Of a stretch of 64,000 nt of DNA, positions 1 to 10,424 are shown piece after piece. Source of the stretch: Cucumis sativus. Taxonomy: Eukaryota; Streptophyta; Magnoliopsida; Cucurbitales; Cucurbitaceae. A program made the translations under genes and the position numbers. Positions within the stretch are counted from its first letter, which is position 1. Each line of letters starts with the position of its first letter. The stretch lies in assembly GCF_000004075.3 (NCBI RefSeq), contig NC_026661.2:18504307-18568306 (forward strand). The letters are read 5' to 3'. The notes under the pieces were generated by a model, which did not search any database, was not told where the DNA came from, and was given only the letters and a program-made list of their open reading frames with translations.

Positions 1-540
1 TTATTGTAGGGATCCCAATTCCCAAATGATAGGGTAATTTGGAGAATCCTACAAACTTATATAATCATCAAATAAAAAAAAAAAAGAAGGGTTGTGGTAT
101 TTGATACGAATTGTGAATCCCCAAAGCTTTGTAATAATAAAGCTTCATTTCTTTGTGTGATCTGAGAGTGGTGTTTGTGTTCAAGAAAATTTCAAATTCC
201 TCTGTTCAAACTCTGTTTTGTGTAGGTTCTATGAACTTTGTTGTTCAATCTATTAAAGTTTTCAAAATTTGTTTTGCCAACTTTTGTAGGTGGGATACAC
301 ACATATTCAAGGTAAGATTTGAATTTTATTTTAATAATTCAATGATGATGCATGCTGCTTTCGTAAAGTAATAAAAGTTGGTGTATTTATATTGACATCG
401 GACTATGCTCCCTATCTAGTAAAGTAGTAAGTTCCAATTTAATGAATGAAACTATGACGATGCATATTCTTTTAACTGAAAATACAAACAAGTGTACCTC
501 TTGGAATGTCTTAGTCCGCCACATTTGCTGACACGGCCTG
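1..540. other. Left-edge spacer before the USP cluster
   Basis: AT-rich sequence without a convincing coding exon. Around 133-140 there is an AATAATAAA-like run followed by T-rich DNA, which could be the poly(A) region of a gene ending to the left, but that gene is not visible. The short open frames here have no recognisable domain. Confidence 0.4.
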
Positions 541-548
541 CCACGTGG
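541..548 (+). promoter_or_regulatory. Palindromic G-box upstream of USP gene 1
   Basis: CCACGTGG with an ACGT core, 115 bp before the ATG of the first USP gene. G-boxes are bound by bZIP (including ABF/ABI5) and bHLH factors and are common in ABA, stress and light promoters. The same octamer lies upstream of both neighbouring paralogues, which supports function. Binding itself is inferred. Confidence 0.55.
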
Positions 549-661
549 ACAAACTCCCCCTTCTAACTGAAAAAGAAAAGGTGCCGCCGCGTTCTCCCTC
601 TCCTCTGTTTTAAACCGTTTTATCAATCCCCGGTGTTCTGAATATCCTCTCGACGGCGACC

Positions 662-1614
662 ATGGCGGCACCAGCATCAAAGCCAGTGATGGTAATTGGA
701 GTCGACGACAGCGAATGTGCAATCGCCGCCCTCGAATGGACGTTGGACCGATTCTTCTCTCAAACGATAGGATTACATCCGTTCAAGCTCGTCGTCGTTC
801 ACGTCAAACCATCTCCGGACGTCTTCGTCGGCTTCTCTGGATCGGGAAGTAAGATCGATCTTCTTTATCAGTCCTCTCTGCTACTACTTTTCAATAGTTA
901 TCCATCTATAATCTAGTTCTTCGGGAGGCGATTAGTGAGTTATGAAATTATTATAATCAGGCATTGCAGGATCAATTGAAACTTACCAAGCTTTCGACGG
1001 TGATTTGAAGAGAAAAGCTGAGAGAACTATAAAAAATGCCAGAGAAATTTGCGCTTCGAAATCGGTAACAATTGAGTTTGAATTTCTCGATTTAGCATGC
1101 CTCGATCGTTTGAATCTCAAATTGAATGAATGCAAGCTTGCAATGATATAATCGAATCTGATCCAATTGTGTGAATCAGTAACGGAGAAAACAGAAATCG
1201 TGTAGAGCGTACAGGTTGAACATCTGTAGTGAACAGAAAGCAATTTCGAATTGGAGTTTTAATTGAATAGAATTGAATTGCAGGTTTGTGATGTTGAATT
1301 TGAGGTTGAAGAAGGAGATGCTAGGTATGTACTATGCGAGGCGGCGATTAAGCACCGGGCTTCAGTGCTCGTGGTAGGAAGCCGTGACCATGGAGCTATC
1401 AAAAGGTACTTTCTCCAAAACACAATATTGGTTATTTATTTTTATTTTGACCAAATATCAATGAAATCCTACAATAATAATTAAAACTTCTATGCTCCAT
1501 CTAAATAGCAGGGCGTTGTTAGGGAGTGTGAGTGACCATTGCGCCCATCAGGCTCCTTGCACCGTCATGATTGTCAAGATCAACCATCCTACAATCACAA
1601 AGGCCCTAAAATAG
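662..1614 (+). CDS. Universal stress protein (USP/UspA domain), tandem copy 1
   Basis: Coding exons 662-848, 961-1064, 1284-1405 and 1512-1614 (phases 1, 0, 2) give 171 aa, the usual size of a single-domain plant USP. The N-terminus has MVIGVDDSECAIAALEWTLD, the typical first strand with the acidic VDDSE motif; the C-terminal half has the GDARYVLCEA helix and the ALLGSVSDHCAHQAPCTVMI end. Such proteins are small cytosolic alpha/beta proteins, often ATP-binding, linked to hypoxia, drought and oxidative stress. The family loop is G-x2-G-x9-G-S/T; here it reads GSRDHGAIKRALLGS, so the second Gly is Asp132 and ATP binding may be lost. The second exon has two in-frame acceptors 9 nt apart; I chose the upstream one (after 960) because copy 3 can only use that position. 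ATG at 662 matches the starts of the paralogues. Confidence 0.9.
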
Positions 1615-2433
1615 ATCAATTTCTATCTTCCTTCAAACTTATATGTATATCGTCTTTCTAAATTATATATGTTTCTACCTTCAACCTGAGCGAATTATAT
1701 CATGAAAAATCGGATCTGGTTGGCAATGCGAATGCGAATTTTATTATGCTATATGTTATTCATGCACTAATTCTAAACAATTAACTAAGTTACACGAGTG
1801 AATGCACACATACATATTTTTCTTAAGATAAACAACCAAAAATGTTTTTTCTTTATAGTTTAGTAGTATGAAAAATGAAAATTGTTGGTTTATGTAATAT
1901 AACTACGTCCTTTGACACGTCGATCTCCTAAAAATAGTTTGGATTCTACCGAAATATTCACAAACAATAACAAAGGAAGAATGAAAGTATCATCATTCTT
2001 AGTCTACAAGTTTTTCCATACAAAGGATATTATGTAATAATCCTAGTAGTTTTCTCAATCAGACATTTTAATTCAATTATTTTTTTATCATGCTCCTTCA
2101 CTCATACTACCACAAATTGTTCTAATACTATAATACTAAAAAGAATAATCATACTAAAATAATCGTAGTAAATAGTACAATTAATTCCAAAATTAATTCT
2201 AATAAACTAGAATTATAGTACATAAATACTACTATTAATTTTTTTAAAAATATATTTTGTTTTAAACGTGATTTATGCAAGCAAGTGGTCAATTTTTAAA
2301 GAAAATACTTGAAATTTTCTTCAAACTAATTTTCCAATTATCTAAATACTTGTAAAATCTGCTGGTAGCCAGGTGTAACGACGTGTCACGTTATTTCAGT
2401 GACATCTTAATCTCTCCTTTCCGTTTTCCCTCT
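1615..2433. other. Spacer between USP copies 1 and 2
   Basis: AT-rich DNA holding the 3' untranslated region of copy 1 and the promoter of copy 2. No coding exon, RNA gene or clear repeat seen. Confidence 0.5.
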
Positions 2434-2462
2434 CCACGTGGATAAAAGTTCCCTTATAAAAT
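2434..2462 (+). promoter_or_regulatory. G-box and TATA-like box of USP gene 2
   Basis: CCACGTGG at 2434-2441, 113 bp before the ATG, followed by TTATAAAAT at 2454-2462, about 90 bp before the ATG. A TATA box here puts the start site near 2490 and leaves a short leader containing an A-run. Position and sequence of the G-box match copy 1. Confidence 0.55.
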
Positions 2463-2552
2463 TAACGCCGTTTTCACTTCCGATTAAAACTGCTTTACAC
2501 TTCCAACAAAAAAAAAAAAAAAAAACCGGCGGTGGCGGGAAGAGTCCTTCCA

Positions 2553-3625
2553 ATGGCGACGGAGGAGAAGCAAGTTATAGTGATCGGAGTCGACGACAGC
2601 GAATACGCAACCTACGCTTTAGAATGGACACTCGACCATTTCTTCTCTTCAACGCCAAATCCTCCCTTCAAGCTCGTCGTCGTCTACGCCAAACCGTTTC
2701 CCGACGTATTCGTCGGCGTCGGCGGACCTGGAAGTAAGATCAACATTTACAAAATTAGTCTCAAATCCCTGTTCATTGATATATGCTTGGTTTATCGATG
2801 CGGTAGTGAATCGAGAAATTGTAATCAGTGATTGTAGGATCTGCGGGAAGTTACCAGTTCCTGAACGAGGATTTGAAGAAGAAAGCAGCGTTGGTCATCG
2901 CAACAGCAAGAGGAATCTGCGAATCAAAATCGGTAAGAGGATTTAATATAATTTCTGGATTATTATATGGAATTTTGAATCGAAATGGATTAATTGAGAG
3001 AAGTTTGGGGAATTAAATTTGTGTGGAATTCTGTGTTGAGTTTGATTAGATGTTTGGGATGATGGAATGGGAAAATGTAGGTGAATGATGTGAAATATGA
3101 GGTGGATGAAGGAGATGCTAGGTATGTGCTGTGTCAGGCGGTGGAGAAGCATAATGCTTCAATGTTGGTGGTGGGAAGCCATGGCTATGGAGCTCTCAAG
3201 AGGTAACTTTATTTAACACGCATTTAAGAGGGAAAGAAGAAGAACAAAGCTAAACGTACTTGTGAAATATTTGGTCCCTAAAAATGTACTAATACGTCTA
3301 AGAAATTTTGGTCTACTATCAATGCTTAATTTTTTAAAAAAAGATCAATCCACCTAAAAGTCTTTTAAAGAATTGCTCAACTTTATGAACCTATAAAGAT
3401 TTTTGGTAATTATATTTTTGTTTGCAAACAATTATGTTTAATTAGTCAAAGCCGTAGTAATCACTTTTTTCTTAGAAACCAAGCAATTAGCATTACTTTA
3501 GTTGAAGTAGATGGATGATCATATGTGAATGCAGGGCTTTTTTGGGGAGTGTGAGTGACTATTGCGCTCATCAAGCTTCATGTACTGTCATGATTGTCAA
3601 GAAACTCAAAACCAAGGAAGGTTAG
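2553..3625 (+). CDS. Universal stress protein (USP/UspA domain), tandem copy 2
   Basis: Coding exons 2553-2733, 2829-2932, 3081-3202 and 3535-3625 give 165 aa with the same intron positions and phases as its neighbours. It begins MATEEKQVIVIGVDDSEYAT and ends in TVMIVKKLKTKEG. The ATP-binding loop is intact: G127-SH-G130-nine residues-G140-S141, within GSHGYGALKRAFLGS. An ATG 21 nt upstream (2532) is in frame, but the paralogues start at the MA(T/A) position, so 2553 is preferred. As in copy 1, a second in-frame acceptor lies 9 nt inside exon 2. Closest well-known relative by eye is the Arabidopsis At3g53990 type of single-domain USP. Role in stress is family knowledge; exact trigger unknown. 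Confidence 0.92.
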
Positions 3626-4739
3626 ACACACACAAGTGAATGCAAAACAAATCATGGTCAAATTTAATATCATATATATGAAAAATTAAATAAAATGTAG
3701 CTTTCCTAAATATTTCTCCTTTTCTTTTTGTCTTTTCTTTGTGGGTTTTTAAATGTAGGAATATTGTAGAATCAAGTAATAATGTGGCCATGTTCCATTG
3801 TTGTACATTTTACTATGGTTGTTGTACCATTTCTTTAATAATAACAGAAGTTTGTACAATAATGTTCCAATAATAAAACAGAGCTCAGATTTTTTTATTC
3901 ACATTTCTTTCTTCACTGGCTAATTTCCTTTTTCTAGTGGCCACACATCGGCCTTTTATTGAGCTTTCTCACTTTACCAACAAATTTCTTTGTGAACATA
4001 AAATAAAGATACAAATTTGCTGCATAGCAAGCTAGCCATGATATTGCTTGGACGGATGAGTGTGTAATTTTAGAGATTTATACATCTTTTAGAGGTAATT
4101 TAAGATGTAAATATGCCCACAACGTTAACATATAATAACATTTATTGATTTGATCCCAATAAGCTCACAAGATATTGATGCTTTTACGAAGTTCTGTACA
4201 TCAGTCATTTGATCCTTGTTCATAAGAGATTGATGCTTTTCATGAAGTTTTGTCTCTTCATTCTTGCATCTTGATTTCTTTCTTTGTTGTAATTTCTTTC
4301 CTTCCTTCTTTCTGTCTTCTGGTCTCACTCTGATTTACACCACAAAAACAAAAAGAAAGGAAAATCATGATCGTCATGCTCATTTTCCTTTGGTGGTTTG
4401 TTTTGCCGATCAACAAGGAAAGAAAATTTATGTCTATCATGCTCTACTTTCCTCTCTCCTACACCATTTGTTTTGCAAAATGAAGAACGACTTGGATGCA
4501 AAACTAAGGGATTCATTTGCTATGTCCAGTTGTCGAACATTAAATTTAGATATCTTTTCACATCAAGCATCCTTACGTTCCAAATTCAATTTGTAGTTAG
4601 AATTTGCATTTTGGATGAGACTAACCAATAACCACGCTTTCAAGTAAGCATAATTTGTTTCATCATGAATTTGAGAACTTGTGGTATGTTCACCTTCTGT
4701 AGCAGTGTCTATCTTAACTAGATTATTGGTTTGCTTCGC
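3626..4739. other. Spacer downstream of USP copy 2
   Basis: The first 250 bp is the likely 3' untranslated region with AATAAT-type poly(A) signals. The rest is pyrimidine-rich, AT-rich sequence with several short frames on both strands and no recognisable protein. Confidence 0.45.
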
Positions 4740-4889
4740 TTTAATACCAGTGAAAAAGATAAAATTTCCCTAATACGAAATATTAATGTTACCAGTGAGA
4801 AAAACAAAATTTCTCTAATACGGAATATAAATGTTAAGCACGATATCATGAACAATATGTCTCAGGAGTGTGTAATAATATTGAAATAA

Positions 4890-5242
4890 TTACAATCAAA
4901 AGTACTTCTTATTGATAGACTCTATTTAATGACTTGTGTATATAGCTTTTTGTTTAATTTTAACTCATGCTTCCTTTACTCCCACTTGTACAACAATGTT
5001 TTGTTTGATGAGATCTCTTCAATACAGTGTTGTCAAGTTGCTCTTGCACTCGAGTCCTTCAATTAAGAATACAAAGATTTTCAATGACAACAAATGTAAA
5101 AATAGTCAATGAACACACTCTTCTACCATTGGAACCATCACATGAATACGAATAGCTTTAAAAAGAAATTTAAGAAGGGAATAAACAAAATGCCATTCCA
5201 TGGAATGCCATGCAGATGGACAAAAGAAGTATTTTGTAAAAC
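4890..5242. repeat. Long direct repeat, copy A1
   Basis: About 350 bp that recurs, diverged and with small indels, at 5908-6242. Shared landmarks in order: GACTTGTGTATATAGC, CTCCCACTTGTACAACAATG, CAATGAACACACTCTTCTAC, GAATAGCTTTAAAAAG and AGTATTTTGTAAAA. A shorter repeated element, AATTTCTCTAATACG, lies near 4810 and again just after this copy near 5246, so the area has been duplicated in stages. No coding function seen. Confidence 0.7.
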
Positions 5243-5419
5243 AAAATTTCTCTAATACGAAATATAAATGTTAAGCACGAACAATATGTATGAGAATATC
5301 ATGAACAATATGTATGGGAAGTGTGTAATAATAAAAATATAGACATAAAATTTGAGAATATCATGAACAATACGTATGAGAAGTGTGAAATAATAAAAAT
5401 ATAAAGACATAAAAGTTGA

Positions 5420-5515
5420 TAGCCTAGTTGGATTTAGTATTACTTAGTTATGTTTGGAGGGTTGTATTAGCCTAGTTGGATTTAGTATTACTTAGTTATG
5501 TTTGGAGGGTTGTAT
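5420..5515. repeat. 48-bp unit, two perfect tandem copies
   Basis: Unit TAGCCTAGTTGG...GGGTTGTAT at 5420-5467 is repeated exactly at 5468-5515. The lack of differences suggests a recent slippage or unequal-exchange event. Confidence 0.9.
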
Positions 5516-5716
5516 ATAGTTGGTGGGAAAAAATTTCAGGCATCCTTCAGATAATTCAAATAGAAGTAATTGGATGTCCGACTCGGACCTATATGACATG
5601 ACCGAGCAATAGAAATACTCTTAAGACTCCACTTTTGTCATATATTTCATACATTGATATACTCTAACACTCCACTTTTGTCATATATTCCATACATCAC
5701 ACTAGGTAAATATCAT

Positions 5717-5855
5717 ATTCATGGAATATGATTCACCTTCAAGATGCCTTAGTGGTAAAATGGTAGATATGCGAGACTCAGAATCTCGTGCTACAGAGTG
5801 TGGGGGTCTGAGTCCTCTTCAAGGCTTATGTTGAAAATGTTCGTTGAATTGGAAG
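5717..5855 (+). pseudogene. Nuclear copy of plastid trnL-CAA (NUPT)
   Basis: Bases 5746-5825 match plastid tRNA-Leu(CAA) along their whole length: GCCTTAGTGG..., GGTAGATATGCGAGACTC and GAGTCCTCTTCAAGGC at the 3' end. The flanks (ATGGAATATGATTCACCTTC before; GAAAATGTTCGTTGAAT after) also resemble the plastid flanks as I remember them, so this is a DNA transfer, not a nuclear tRNA gene. The anticodon loop reads CTCAGAA instead of CTCAAAA, turning CAA into CAG, and the acceptor stem has a mismatch, so it is probably inactive. It sits between the two long direct repeats of the third USP spacer. Confidence 0.8.
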
Positions 5856-5905
5856 GAATAAAAAGAGTTTAATGTTCGTTGAATTGGAAGGAATAAAAAG
5901 AGTTT
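5836..5905. repeat. 35-bp unit, two perfect tandem copies
   Basis: AATGTTCGTTGAATTGG...AAAGAGTTT at 5836-5870 is repeated at 5871-5905. The unit begins inside the plastid-derived flank, so this duplication happened after the plastid DNA arrived. Confidence 0.85.
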
Positions 5906-5907
5906 AA

Positions 5908-6242
5908 CGATTACCATCAAAAATACTTATAGATAGACTCGCTATTGAATGACTTGTGTATATAGCTTTTTGTTTAATTTTAACTCATGCTTCCTTACTC
6001 CCACTTGTACAACAATGTTTTGTTTGAGATCTCTTCTCTTCAATACTGCGTTCTCGGGTTTCTCTTGCACGCGAGTTCCTTCAATTATGAATAAAAAGAT
6101 ATCAACAAATGTAAAAACAGTCAATGAACACACTCTTCTACGATTGGAACCATCATATGAATATGAATAGCTTTAAAAAGAAATTTAAGAAGGGAATAAA
6201 CAAAATGCCATGCAGATAGACAAAAGAAGTATTTTGTAAAAT
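5908..6242. repeat. Long direct repeat, copy A2
   Basis: Second copy of the 350-bp repeat seen at 4890-5242, same orientation, with scattered substitutions and short indels. It ends about 90 bp before the G-box of the third USP gene, so it may have moved promoter elements about. Confidence 0.7.
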
Positions 6243-6332
6243 CTATCGGCAGTCACTTGACAAATTGGTCTTTTGACATGTTATCTATGACATGTCAATC
6301 CACGTATAGAAATTTACTCATTAGTAGCCACG

Positions 6333-6340
6333 CCACGTGG
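6333..6340 (+). promoter_or_regulatory. Palindromic G-box upstream of USP gene 3
   Basis: CCACGTGG 183 bp before the ATG. A closer site, GTCACGTAGAC near 6396, aligns with the G-box context of copy 1 (CTGACA-GGCC-G-CACGT) but has lost the palindrome, so the intact box here may be a replacement. Confidence 0.5.
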
Positions 6341-6521
6341 GCAGAGGTGTCAAAGCTCTCTCACATTTTCATGACACAACTCCTGACATGGCCAGTCACG
6401 TAGACAATCTCACCTCTAAAAACCAAAAACCGAAAGAAGAAAAAAGAAAAAAAAATTCGTAGGGTTGCTTCTTCTTCCTCATCTTTCCCAATTCAAACCG
6501 CTTCACAGAGGAACTACTCCA

Positions 6522-7694
6522 ATGGCGGCGGCGACGACGAAGAAGCCTGTGATGTTAATCGGAATCGACGACAGTGAATACGCAATCGGCGCTCTGGAGT
6601 GGACATTAAACCACTTCTTCTCATCAACCATAAATCCACCTCTCTTCAAGCTCATCCTCCTCCACGCCAAGCCAATTCCCGAAATCTACCTCGATATCTC
6701 CGGTCCAGGGAGTAAGAACTATATCCTAATCCATCGATACTCCTCCTCTTCAATCTCTGCAAATCCATTTCTCAATTTCAAGTCTCAACCGATAATAATA
6801 ATTCAACTATGTGTTGTGTTTTTTGAAATTATAATTAATCAGTGTTTATGGGATCTGCTCCTGGATTGTACCAAGTATTGGATCAGAACTTGAAGAAGAA
6901 AGCAGGGAGAATCATGGAGAAAGCGAAGGAGATATGCGCGAGTAGATCGGTAAAAGAATTGTGATTGAGGTTGATTATGAATATGGAGGTCGATTAATTT
7001 TGGGTTTTCAATTGTTTTGTAGGTTCGTAATGTTGAGTTCGTGGTTGAAGAAGGAGATGCTAGGAATGTATTGTGTGAGGGTGTTAATAAATACGGTGCT
7101 TCTATGTTGGTGGTGGGAAGCCATGGCTATGGAGCCATTAAAAGGTTATTTTACTTTACTTGTTTTATACGAAATTTTAAAAAAATTCTAAAGGAAAATT
7201 TTTATCAAGGATACTCTTTAAATTAACCCAATAAACTAAAATATTTATAAAATGTCGTAAATTTTTTAATTTTATCACTTCAAATAAAAATGTGAAAAAT
7301 ACAGATGGATAAAAATAAATATGTATTTATCAACTTATATGCTATATTTTGTAATTTTTTTGGTCAAACTTCGTCATTTTTACCATTTTTGTCATTTTTG
7401 TCATTTTTTACAATTTTTCTTTTATTTATTTATTTAAAAATACTTCCACGAGAATGTTTCAATAAAAAATTTATTTTACTTTTTTCTTTTAAAATATTTA
7501 TAAATATAATAAAATTAATCTTTCTGTTATTTGATTATGTCGTAGAATATAGTTTTATTTTGTGGAGTGAGAATTGGAAAATGCCTTTTAACACGTGATT
7601 TTTGTGCAGGGCGTTGTTAGGGAGTGTGAGTGATTATTGCGCTCATCATGCTCAATGCACCATCACAATCGTGAAGCCTAAACCCAACACTTAG
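6522..7694 (+). CDS. Universal stress protein (USP/UspA domain), tandem copy 3
   Basis: Coding exons 6522-6711, 6843-6949, 7023-7144 and 7610-7694 give 167 aa, again with phases 1, 0, 2. It starts MAAATTKKPVMLIGIDDSEY and ends CTITIVKPKPNT. The ATP loop GSHGYGAIKRALLGS is complete (G-x2-G-x9-G-S). Only one acceptor is available for exon 2, after AATCAG at 6842, and this fixes the equivalent splice site in the two sister genes. An upstream in-frame ATG at 6465 would add 19 residues not shared by the paralogues and is rejected. Intron 3 is unusually T-rich. The three genes clearly arose by tandem duplication; expression differences are not visible. Confidence 0.92.
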
Positions 7695-8114
7695 AATAAT
7701 AATAAGAAAAAAAGGAAGAATTGTCCATGTCAAATATTTACGATATAGTCGACTTAGATCATCATAGAATTTTGCTATAACTTATAAATACAAAAAAAAG
7801 AAAAATTAGTTTTTTATTATCTTAGTAGGTAGAGTATCAAGAGTTGCTATTTGGAGAATTTCAATAGTAAAACTTTTGAACTCCGACAACGGGTAATCTC
7901 TTGTGGTATTAGCCCACAACTTTCTATGACGTTGAGGTGTTGGAGTCCAAAGCCCTTGCATCTTACCAAAATCTACTCGTGCCTACTCTTATCTTTTTTA
8001 TAAATAGGTGTAAATAGAATTTGGTTGATGAATAAATGGTAATAAGTCTTAGATTACTTTTAGTAATAAGTTATACATCTTTTATTTTTATTTTTATTTT
8101 TTTGTAACAATAAA
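7695..8114. other. Spacer downstream of USP copy 3
   Basis: AT-rich, with the 3' untranslated region of the USP gene at its start. No gene seen. Confidence 0.45.
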
Positions 8115-8168
8115 GGTAAAGATAATAACAAATGTACTAGAGGTAAAGATAATAACAAATGTACTAGA
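8115..8168. repeat. 27-bp unit, two perfect tandem copies
   Basis: GGTAAAGATAATAACAAATG...TAGA at 8115-8141 is repeated at 8142-8168. Confidence 0.9.
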
Positions 8169-8271
8169 TTATTTTTAGATATAGTAATAATATATGTAGC
8201 AACTTAACAATGGTAAAGATAAGTTTTACGTAACTTTCATCCTTAGGTTGAGCTCAATCTCAATCATAATG

Positions 8272-8331
8272 TAACCACAAGGTGGATCTTACAATTCATT
8301 TTAACCACAAGGTGGATCTTACAATTAATTT
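8272..8331. repeat. 30-bp unit, two near-perfect tandem copies
   Basis: TAACCACAAGGTGGATCTTA... at 8272-8301 is repeated at 8302-8331 with only a couple of changes at the 3' side. Confidence 0.85.
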
Positions 8332-8699
8332 CATTATGGTTATGAGAGGTACGCAAACAACAACAGTAAAATCAACCAACTAGGGTTTAGGAAAAGATAG
8401 TTAGAATTCTGTCTAATCTTTGTCACCACAAAGAACCAAAACAATGTAGAATCTATACTATATTTAGCTATGGAGAGAAGCTTTTTCTCCACATTACAAA
8501 TTATCACTAAATATCTAATTCATTAATTAGATGTTAAGACTTTATTTTTTATGTTTTTCAAAAACCTTTTAGCTTTCCAAATTTTAGAAAATTATTTTCA
8601 TTATTTTTTTCTTTTTACAAAATCATCCTAATTCACGCCAATATTAAATAAATAAAAATTTGCATTTAATGTCTCTTCACATTCTACAAATTTAATTTA

Positions 8700-9135
8700 A
8701 TTTAGCTTAGAGAGGCGACGAAATATGAGAATATTTGAAGTCATGCGTTGGAGCATCAAGTCACTATGAGAATATTTGAAGTCACGCAATGGACGAGGGA
8801 CGACGAAATATGAGAATATTTGAAGTCACGCATTGGAGCATCAAGTCACGTAGAAACTAGAAACTAATTCATTGAGATAAAAACCAAAATAGAGAAGTAG
8901 ATAAAAACCAAAATAGAGAAATGAGGCACGTAGAAACTAGAAACTAATTCATTGAGATAAAAACCAAAATAGAGAAAAACTAATTCATCGAGATAAAAAC
9001 CAAAATAGAGAAATGAGGCACCAAAAGTCACGGCCAGCAAAATTGGTAAGGTTTATACACAGCAAAATTGGTAAGGTTTATACACAACAATGATTAGAGT
9101 AATATCAATCATTAGAGTAATATCAAGAATATCTT
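8700..9135. repeat. Stacked tandem duplications
   Basis: Several units are duplicated inside one another: GAGAATATTTGAAGTCA three times (near 8727, 8768, 8812); a unit holding CGTAGAAACTAGAAACTAAT twice (near 8849 and 8928); GATAAAAACCAAAATAGAG four times between 8875 and 9010; CAGCAAAATTGGTAAGG...ATACAC twice as 25-bp units (9035-9059, 9060-9084); and ATTAGAGTAATATCA twice (near 9093 and 9110). No coding content. Confidence 0.85.
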
Positions 9136-9880
9136 ATTTAAAATTTCTTATTCCACGAATAGTTAGCCCAACAATTTATTGTGGCAATACCAATTAAATA
9201 CTACTTATGGTAATTGCATTTTGATTATATATAATCGTTTGATTTGGATATTGTCTTTGCACTTGTTTTATCATATGATATGAATGAGTGATTCTTGGAT
9301 TTAATTTTATTGTATTTCATAATTATGGATTGTCTTTAAAAAAATTAGATAATTAATAACATATCGTTATTAATATAAAAAAAGATTATTTACAATTAGT
9401 GACACACATACTTTCAAAAACTTTTTAAAAAGTTTCCATTTAAAATTTTATTGTTCTATTTGTTCTAGTTAGAAAATATTTTATAAAAAAATATACTTTA
9501 ATAAGAACATGATGAAAAATATAATATATGTATTTAAAAATATTATTAAAATGTTTGATTTATTGTATAAATTACACTAACTAATATGTCTATTAAATAA
9601 ATAATTTATTAGCCATTTTTATGATATTTTTTAAATTCAAAGCAAGTTTATAAAAAGAAAAAGTTGGTTATAAATATTATAATGTTCTTAAAAAAAAAGT
9701 ATATTAATTTAAATTTTTAATAAAACGTTGCGTTTGAGGTGCCGCTATGCACGTGGTTTTAAAAGAAGGTGCTAAGTTTTAGCGGGTGAAGGCTTTGCCA
9801 ACTTATTTCTATCTCACCTCCCACCGTTTTGTGACTTTGCAATCTTCAAAACCCTCTCTCTTTAAAGACTTACGCCGGGC
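9136..9880. other. Spacer and upstream region of the APO3-like gene
   Basis: Very AT-rich to about 9720, then more balanced towards the APO3-like gene. No other feature seen. Confidence 0.45.
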
Positions 9881-9889
9881 GTAACCCCT

Positions 9890-10123
9890 CCTCGCCACAG
9901 CCGCTTCAGCACACCTCCTTCGGAACATTTCCCTTCTTTCTTCCTCTCACCACCTCTACCGGAGCTGTGTTCTTAACACTACCTTTACTAATTGCCTATG
10001 CTAATTCCAATCTAGGATCAACACCTTTACCTAGTCGTGTTACTGTTTCTCAGATGTTTCAAACATTGGAATCTCTAAACAGTTCTGAATCATTCACACT
10101 TCGTATTCTCATCATGCTTTCAG
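9890..10123 (+). other. Probable non-coding first exon of the APO3-like gene
   Basis: C-rich leader sequence ending at TTTCAG|GTACTT, a good donor at 10124, with an acceptor TGTAG at 10401-10405 just before the coding start. The short open frame from 9967 cannot be joined to the APO frame without hitting a stop, so this exon is read as 5' untranslated. Its exact start is unknown. Confidence 0.5.
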
Positions 10124-10424
10124 GTACTTTTTCCTTCCCTTCCCTTCCCTCTTAATTTGGGCATGGTTTGTTGTATTTCTGTTTGAACAACTTAAAATGA
10201 ATTTAGTACAAGCCTTACTTTTCGAGGATCACTTCCCGTCAATGTTTTGGATGCCATAACAGGAACTGGATTTTGTGTTAGAATTTAGACCCTTTATAAA
10301 CAAGGGGGTTTCTTTTATTTTTACAATCTGATTAGACTTTTAATTGTCTTGCTAAGAAGTTGTCAATTTTAAATGTTTGTAATTGATTACTGTTGATTAG
10401 TGTAGGTCAATAGGTAGACTTCCA

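Noticed and set aside
4264-4631. Overlapping frames on both strands in the USP spacer
   Set aside because: Pyrimidine-rich sequence keeps several frames open at once; no recognisable protein and no splice context.
9967-10155. 62-residue frame before the APO3-like gene, considered as its first coding exon
   Set aside because: Joining it at the donor 10124 to either acceptor meets a stop before the APO frame, so it is treated as untranslated leader.
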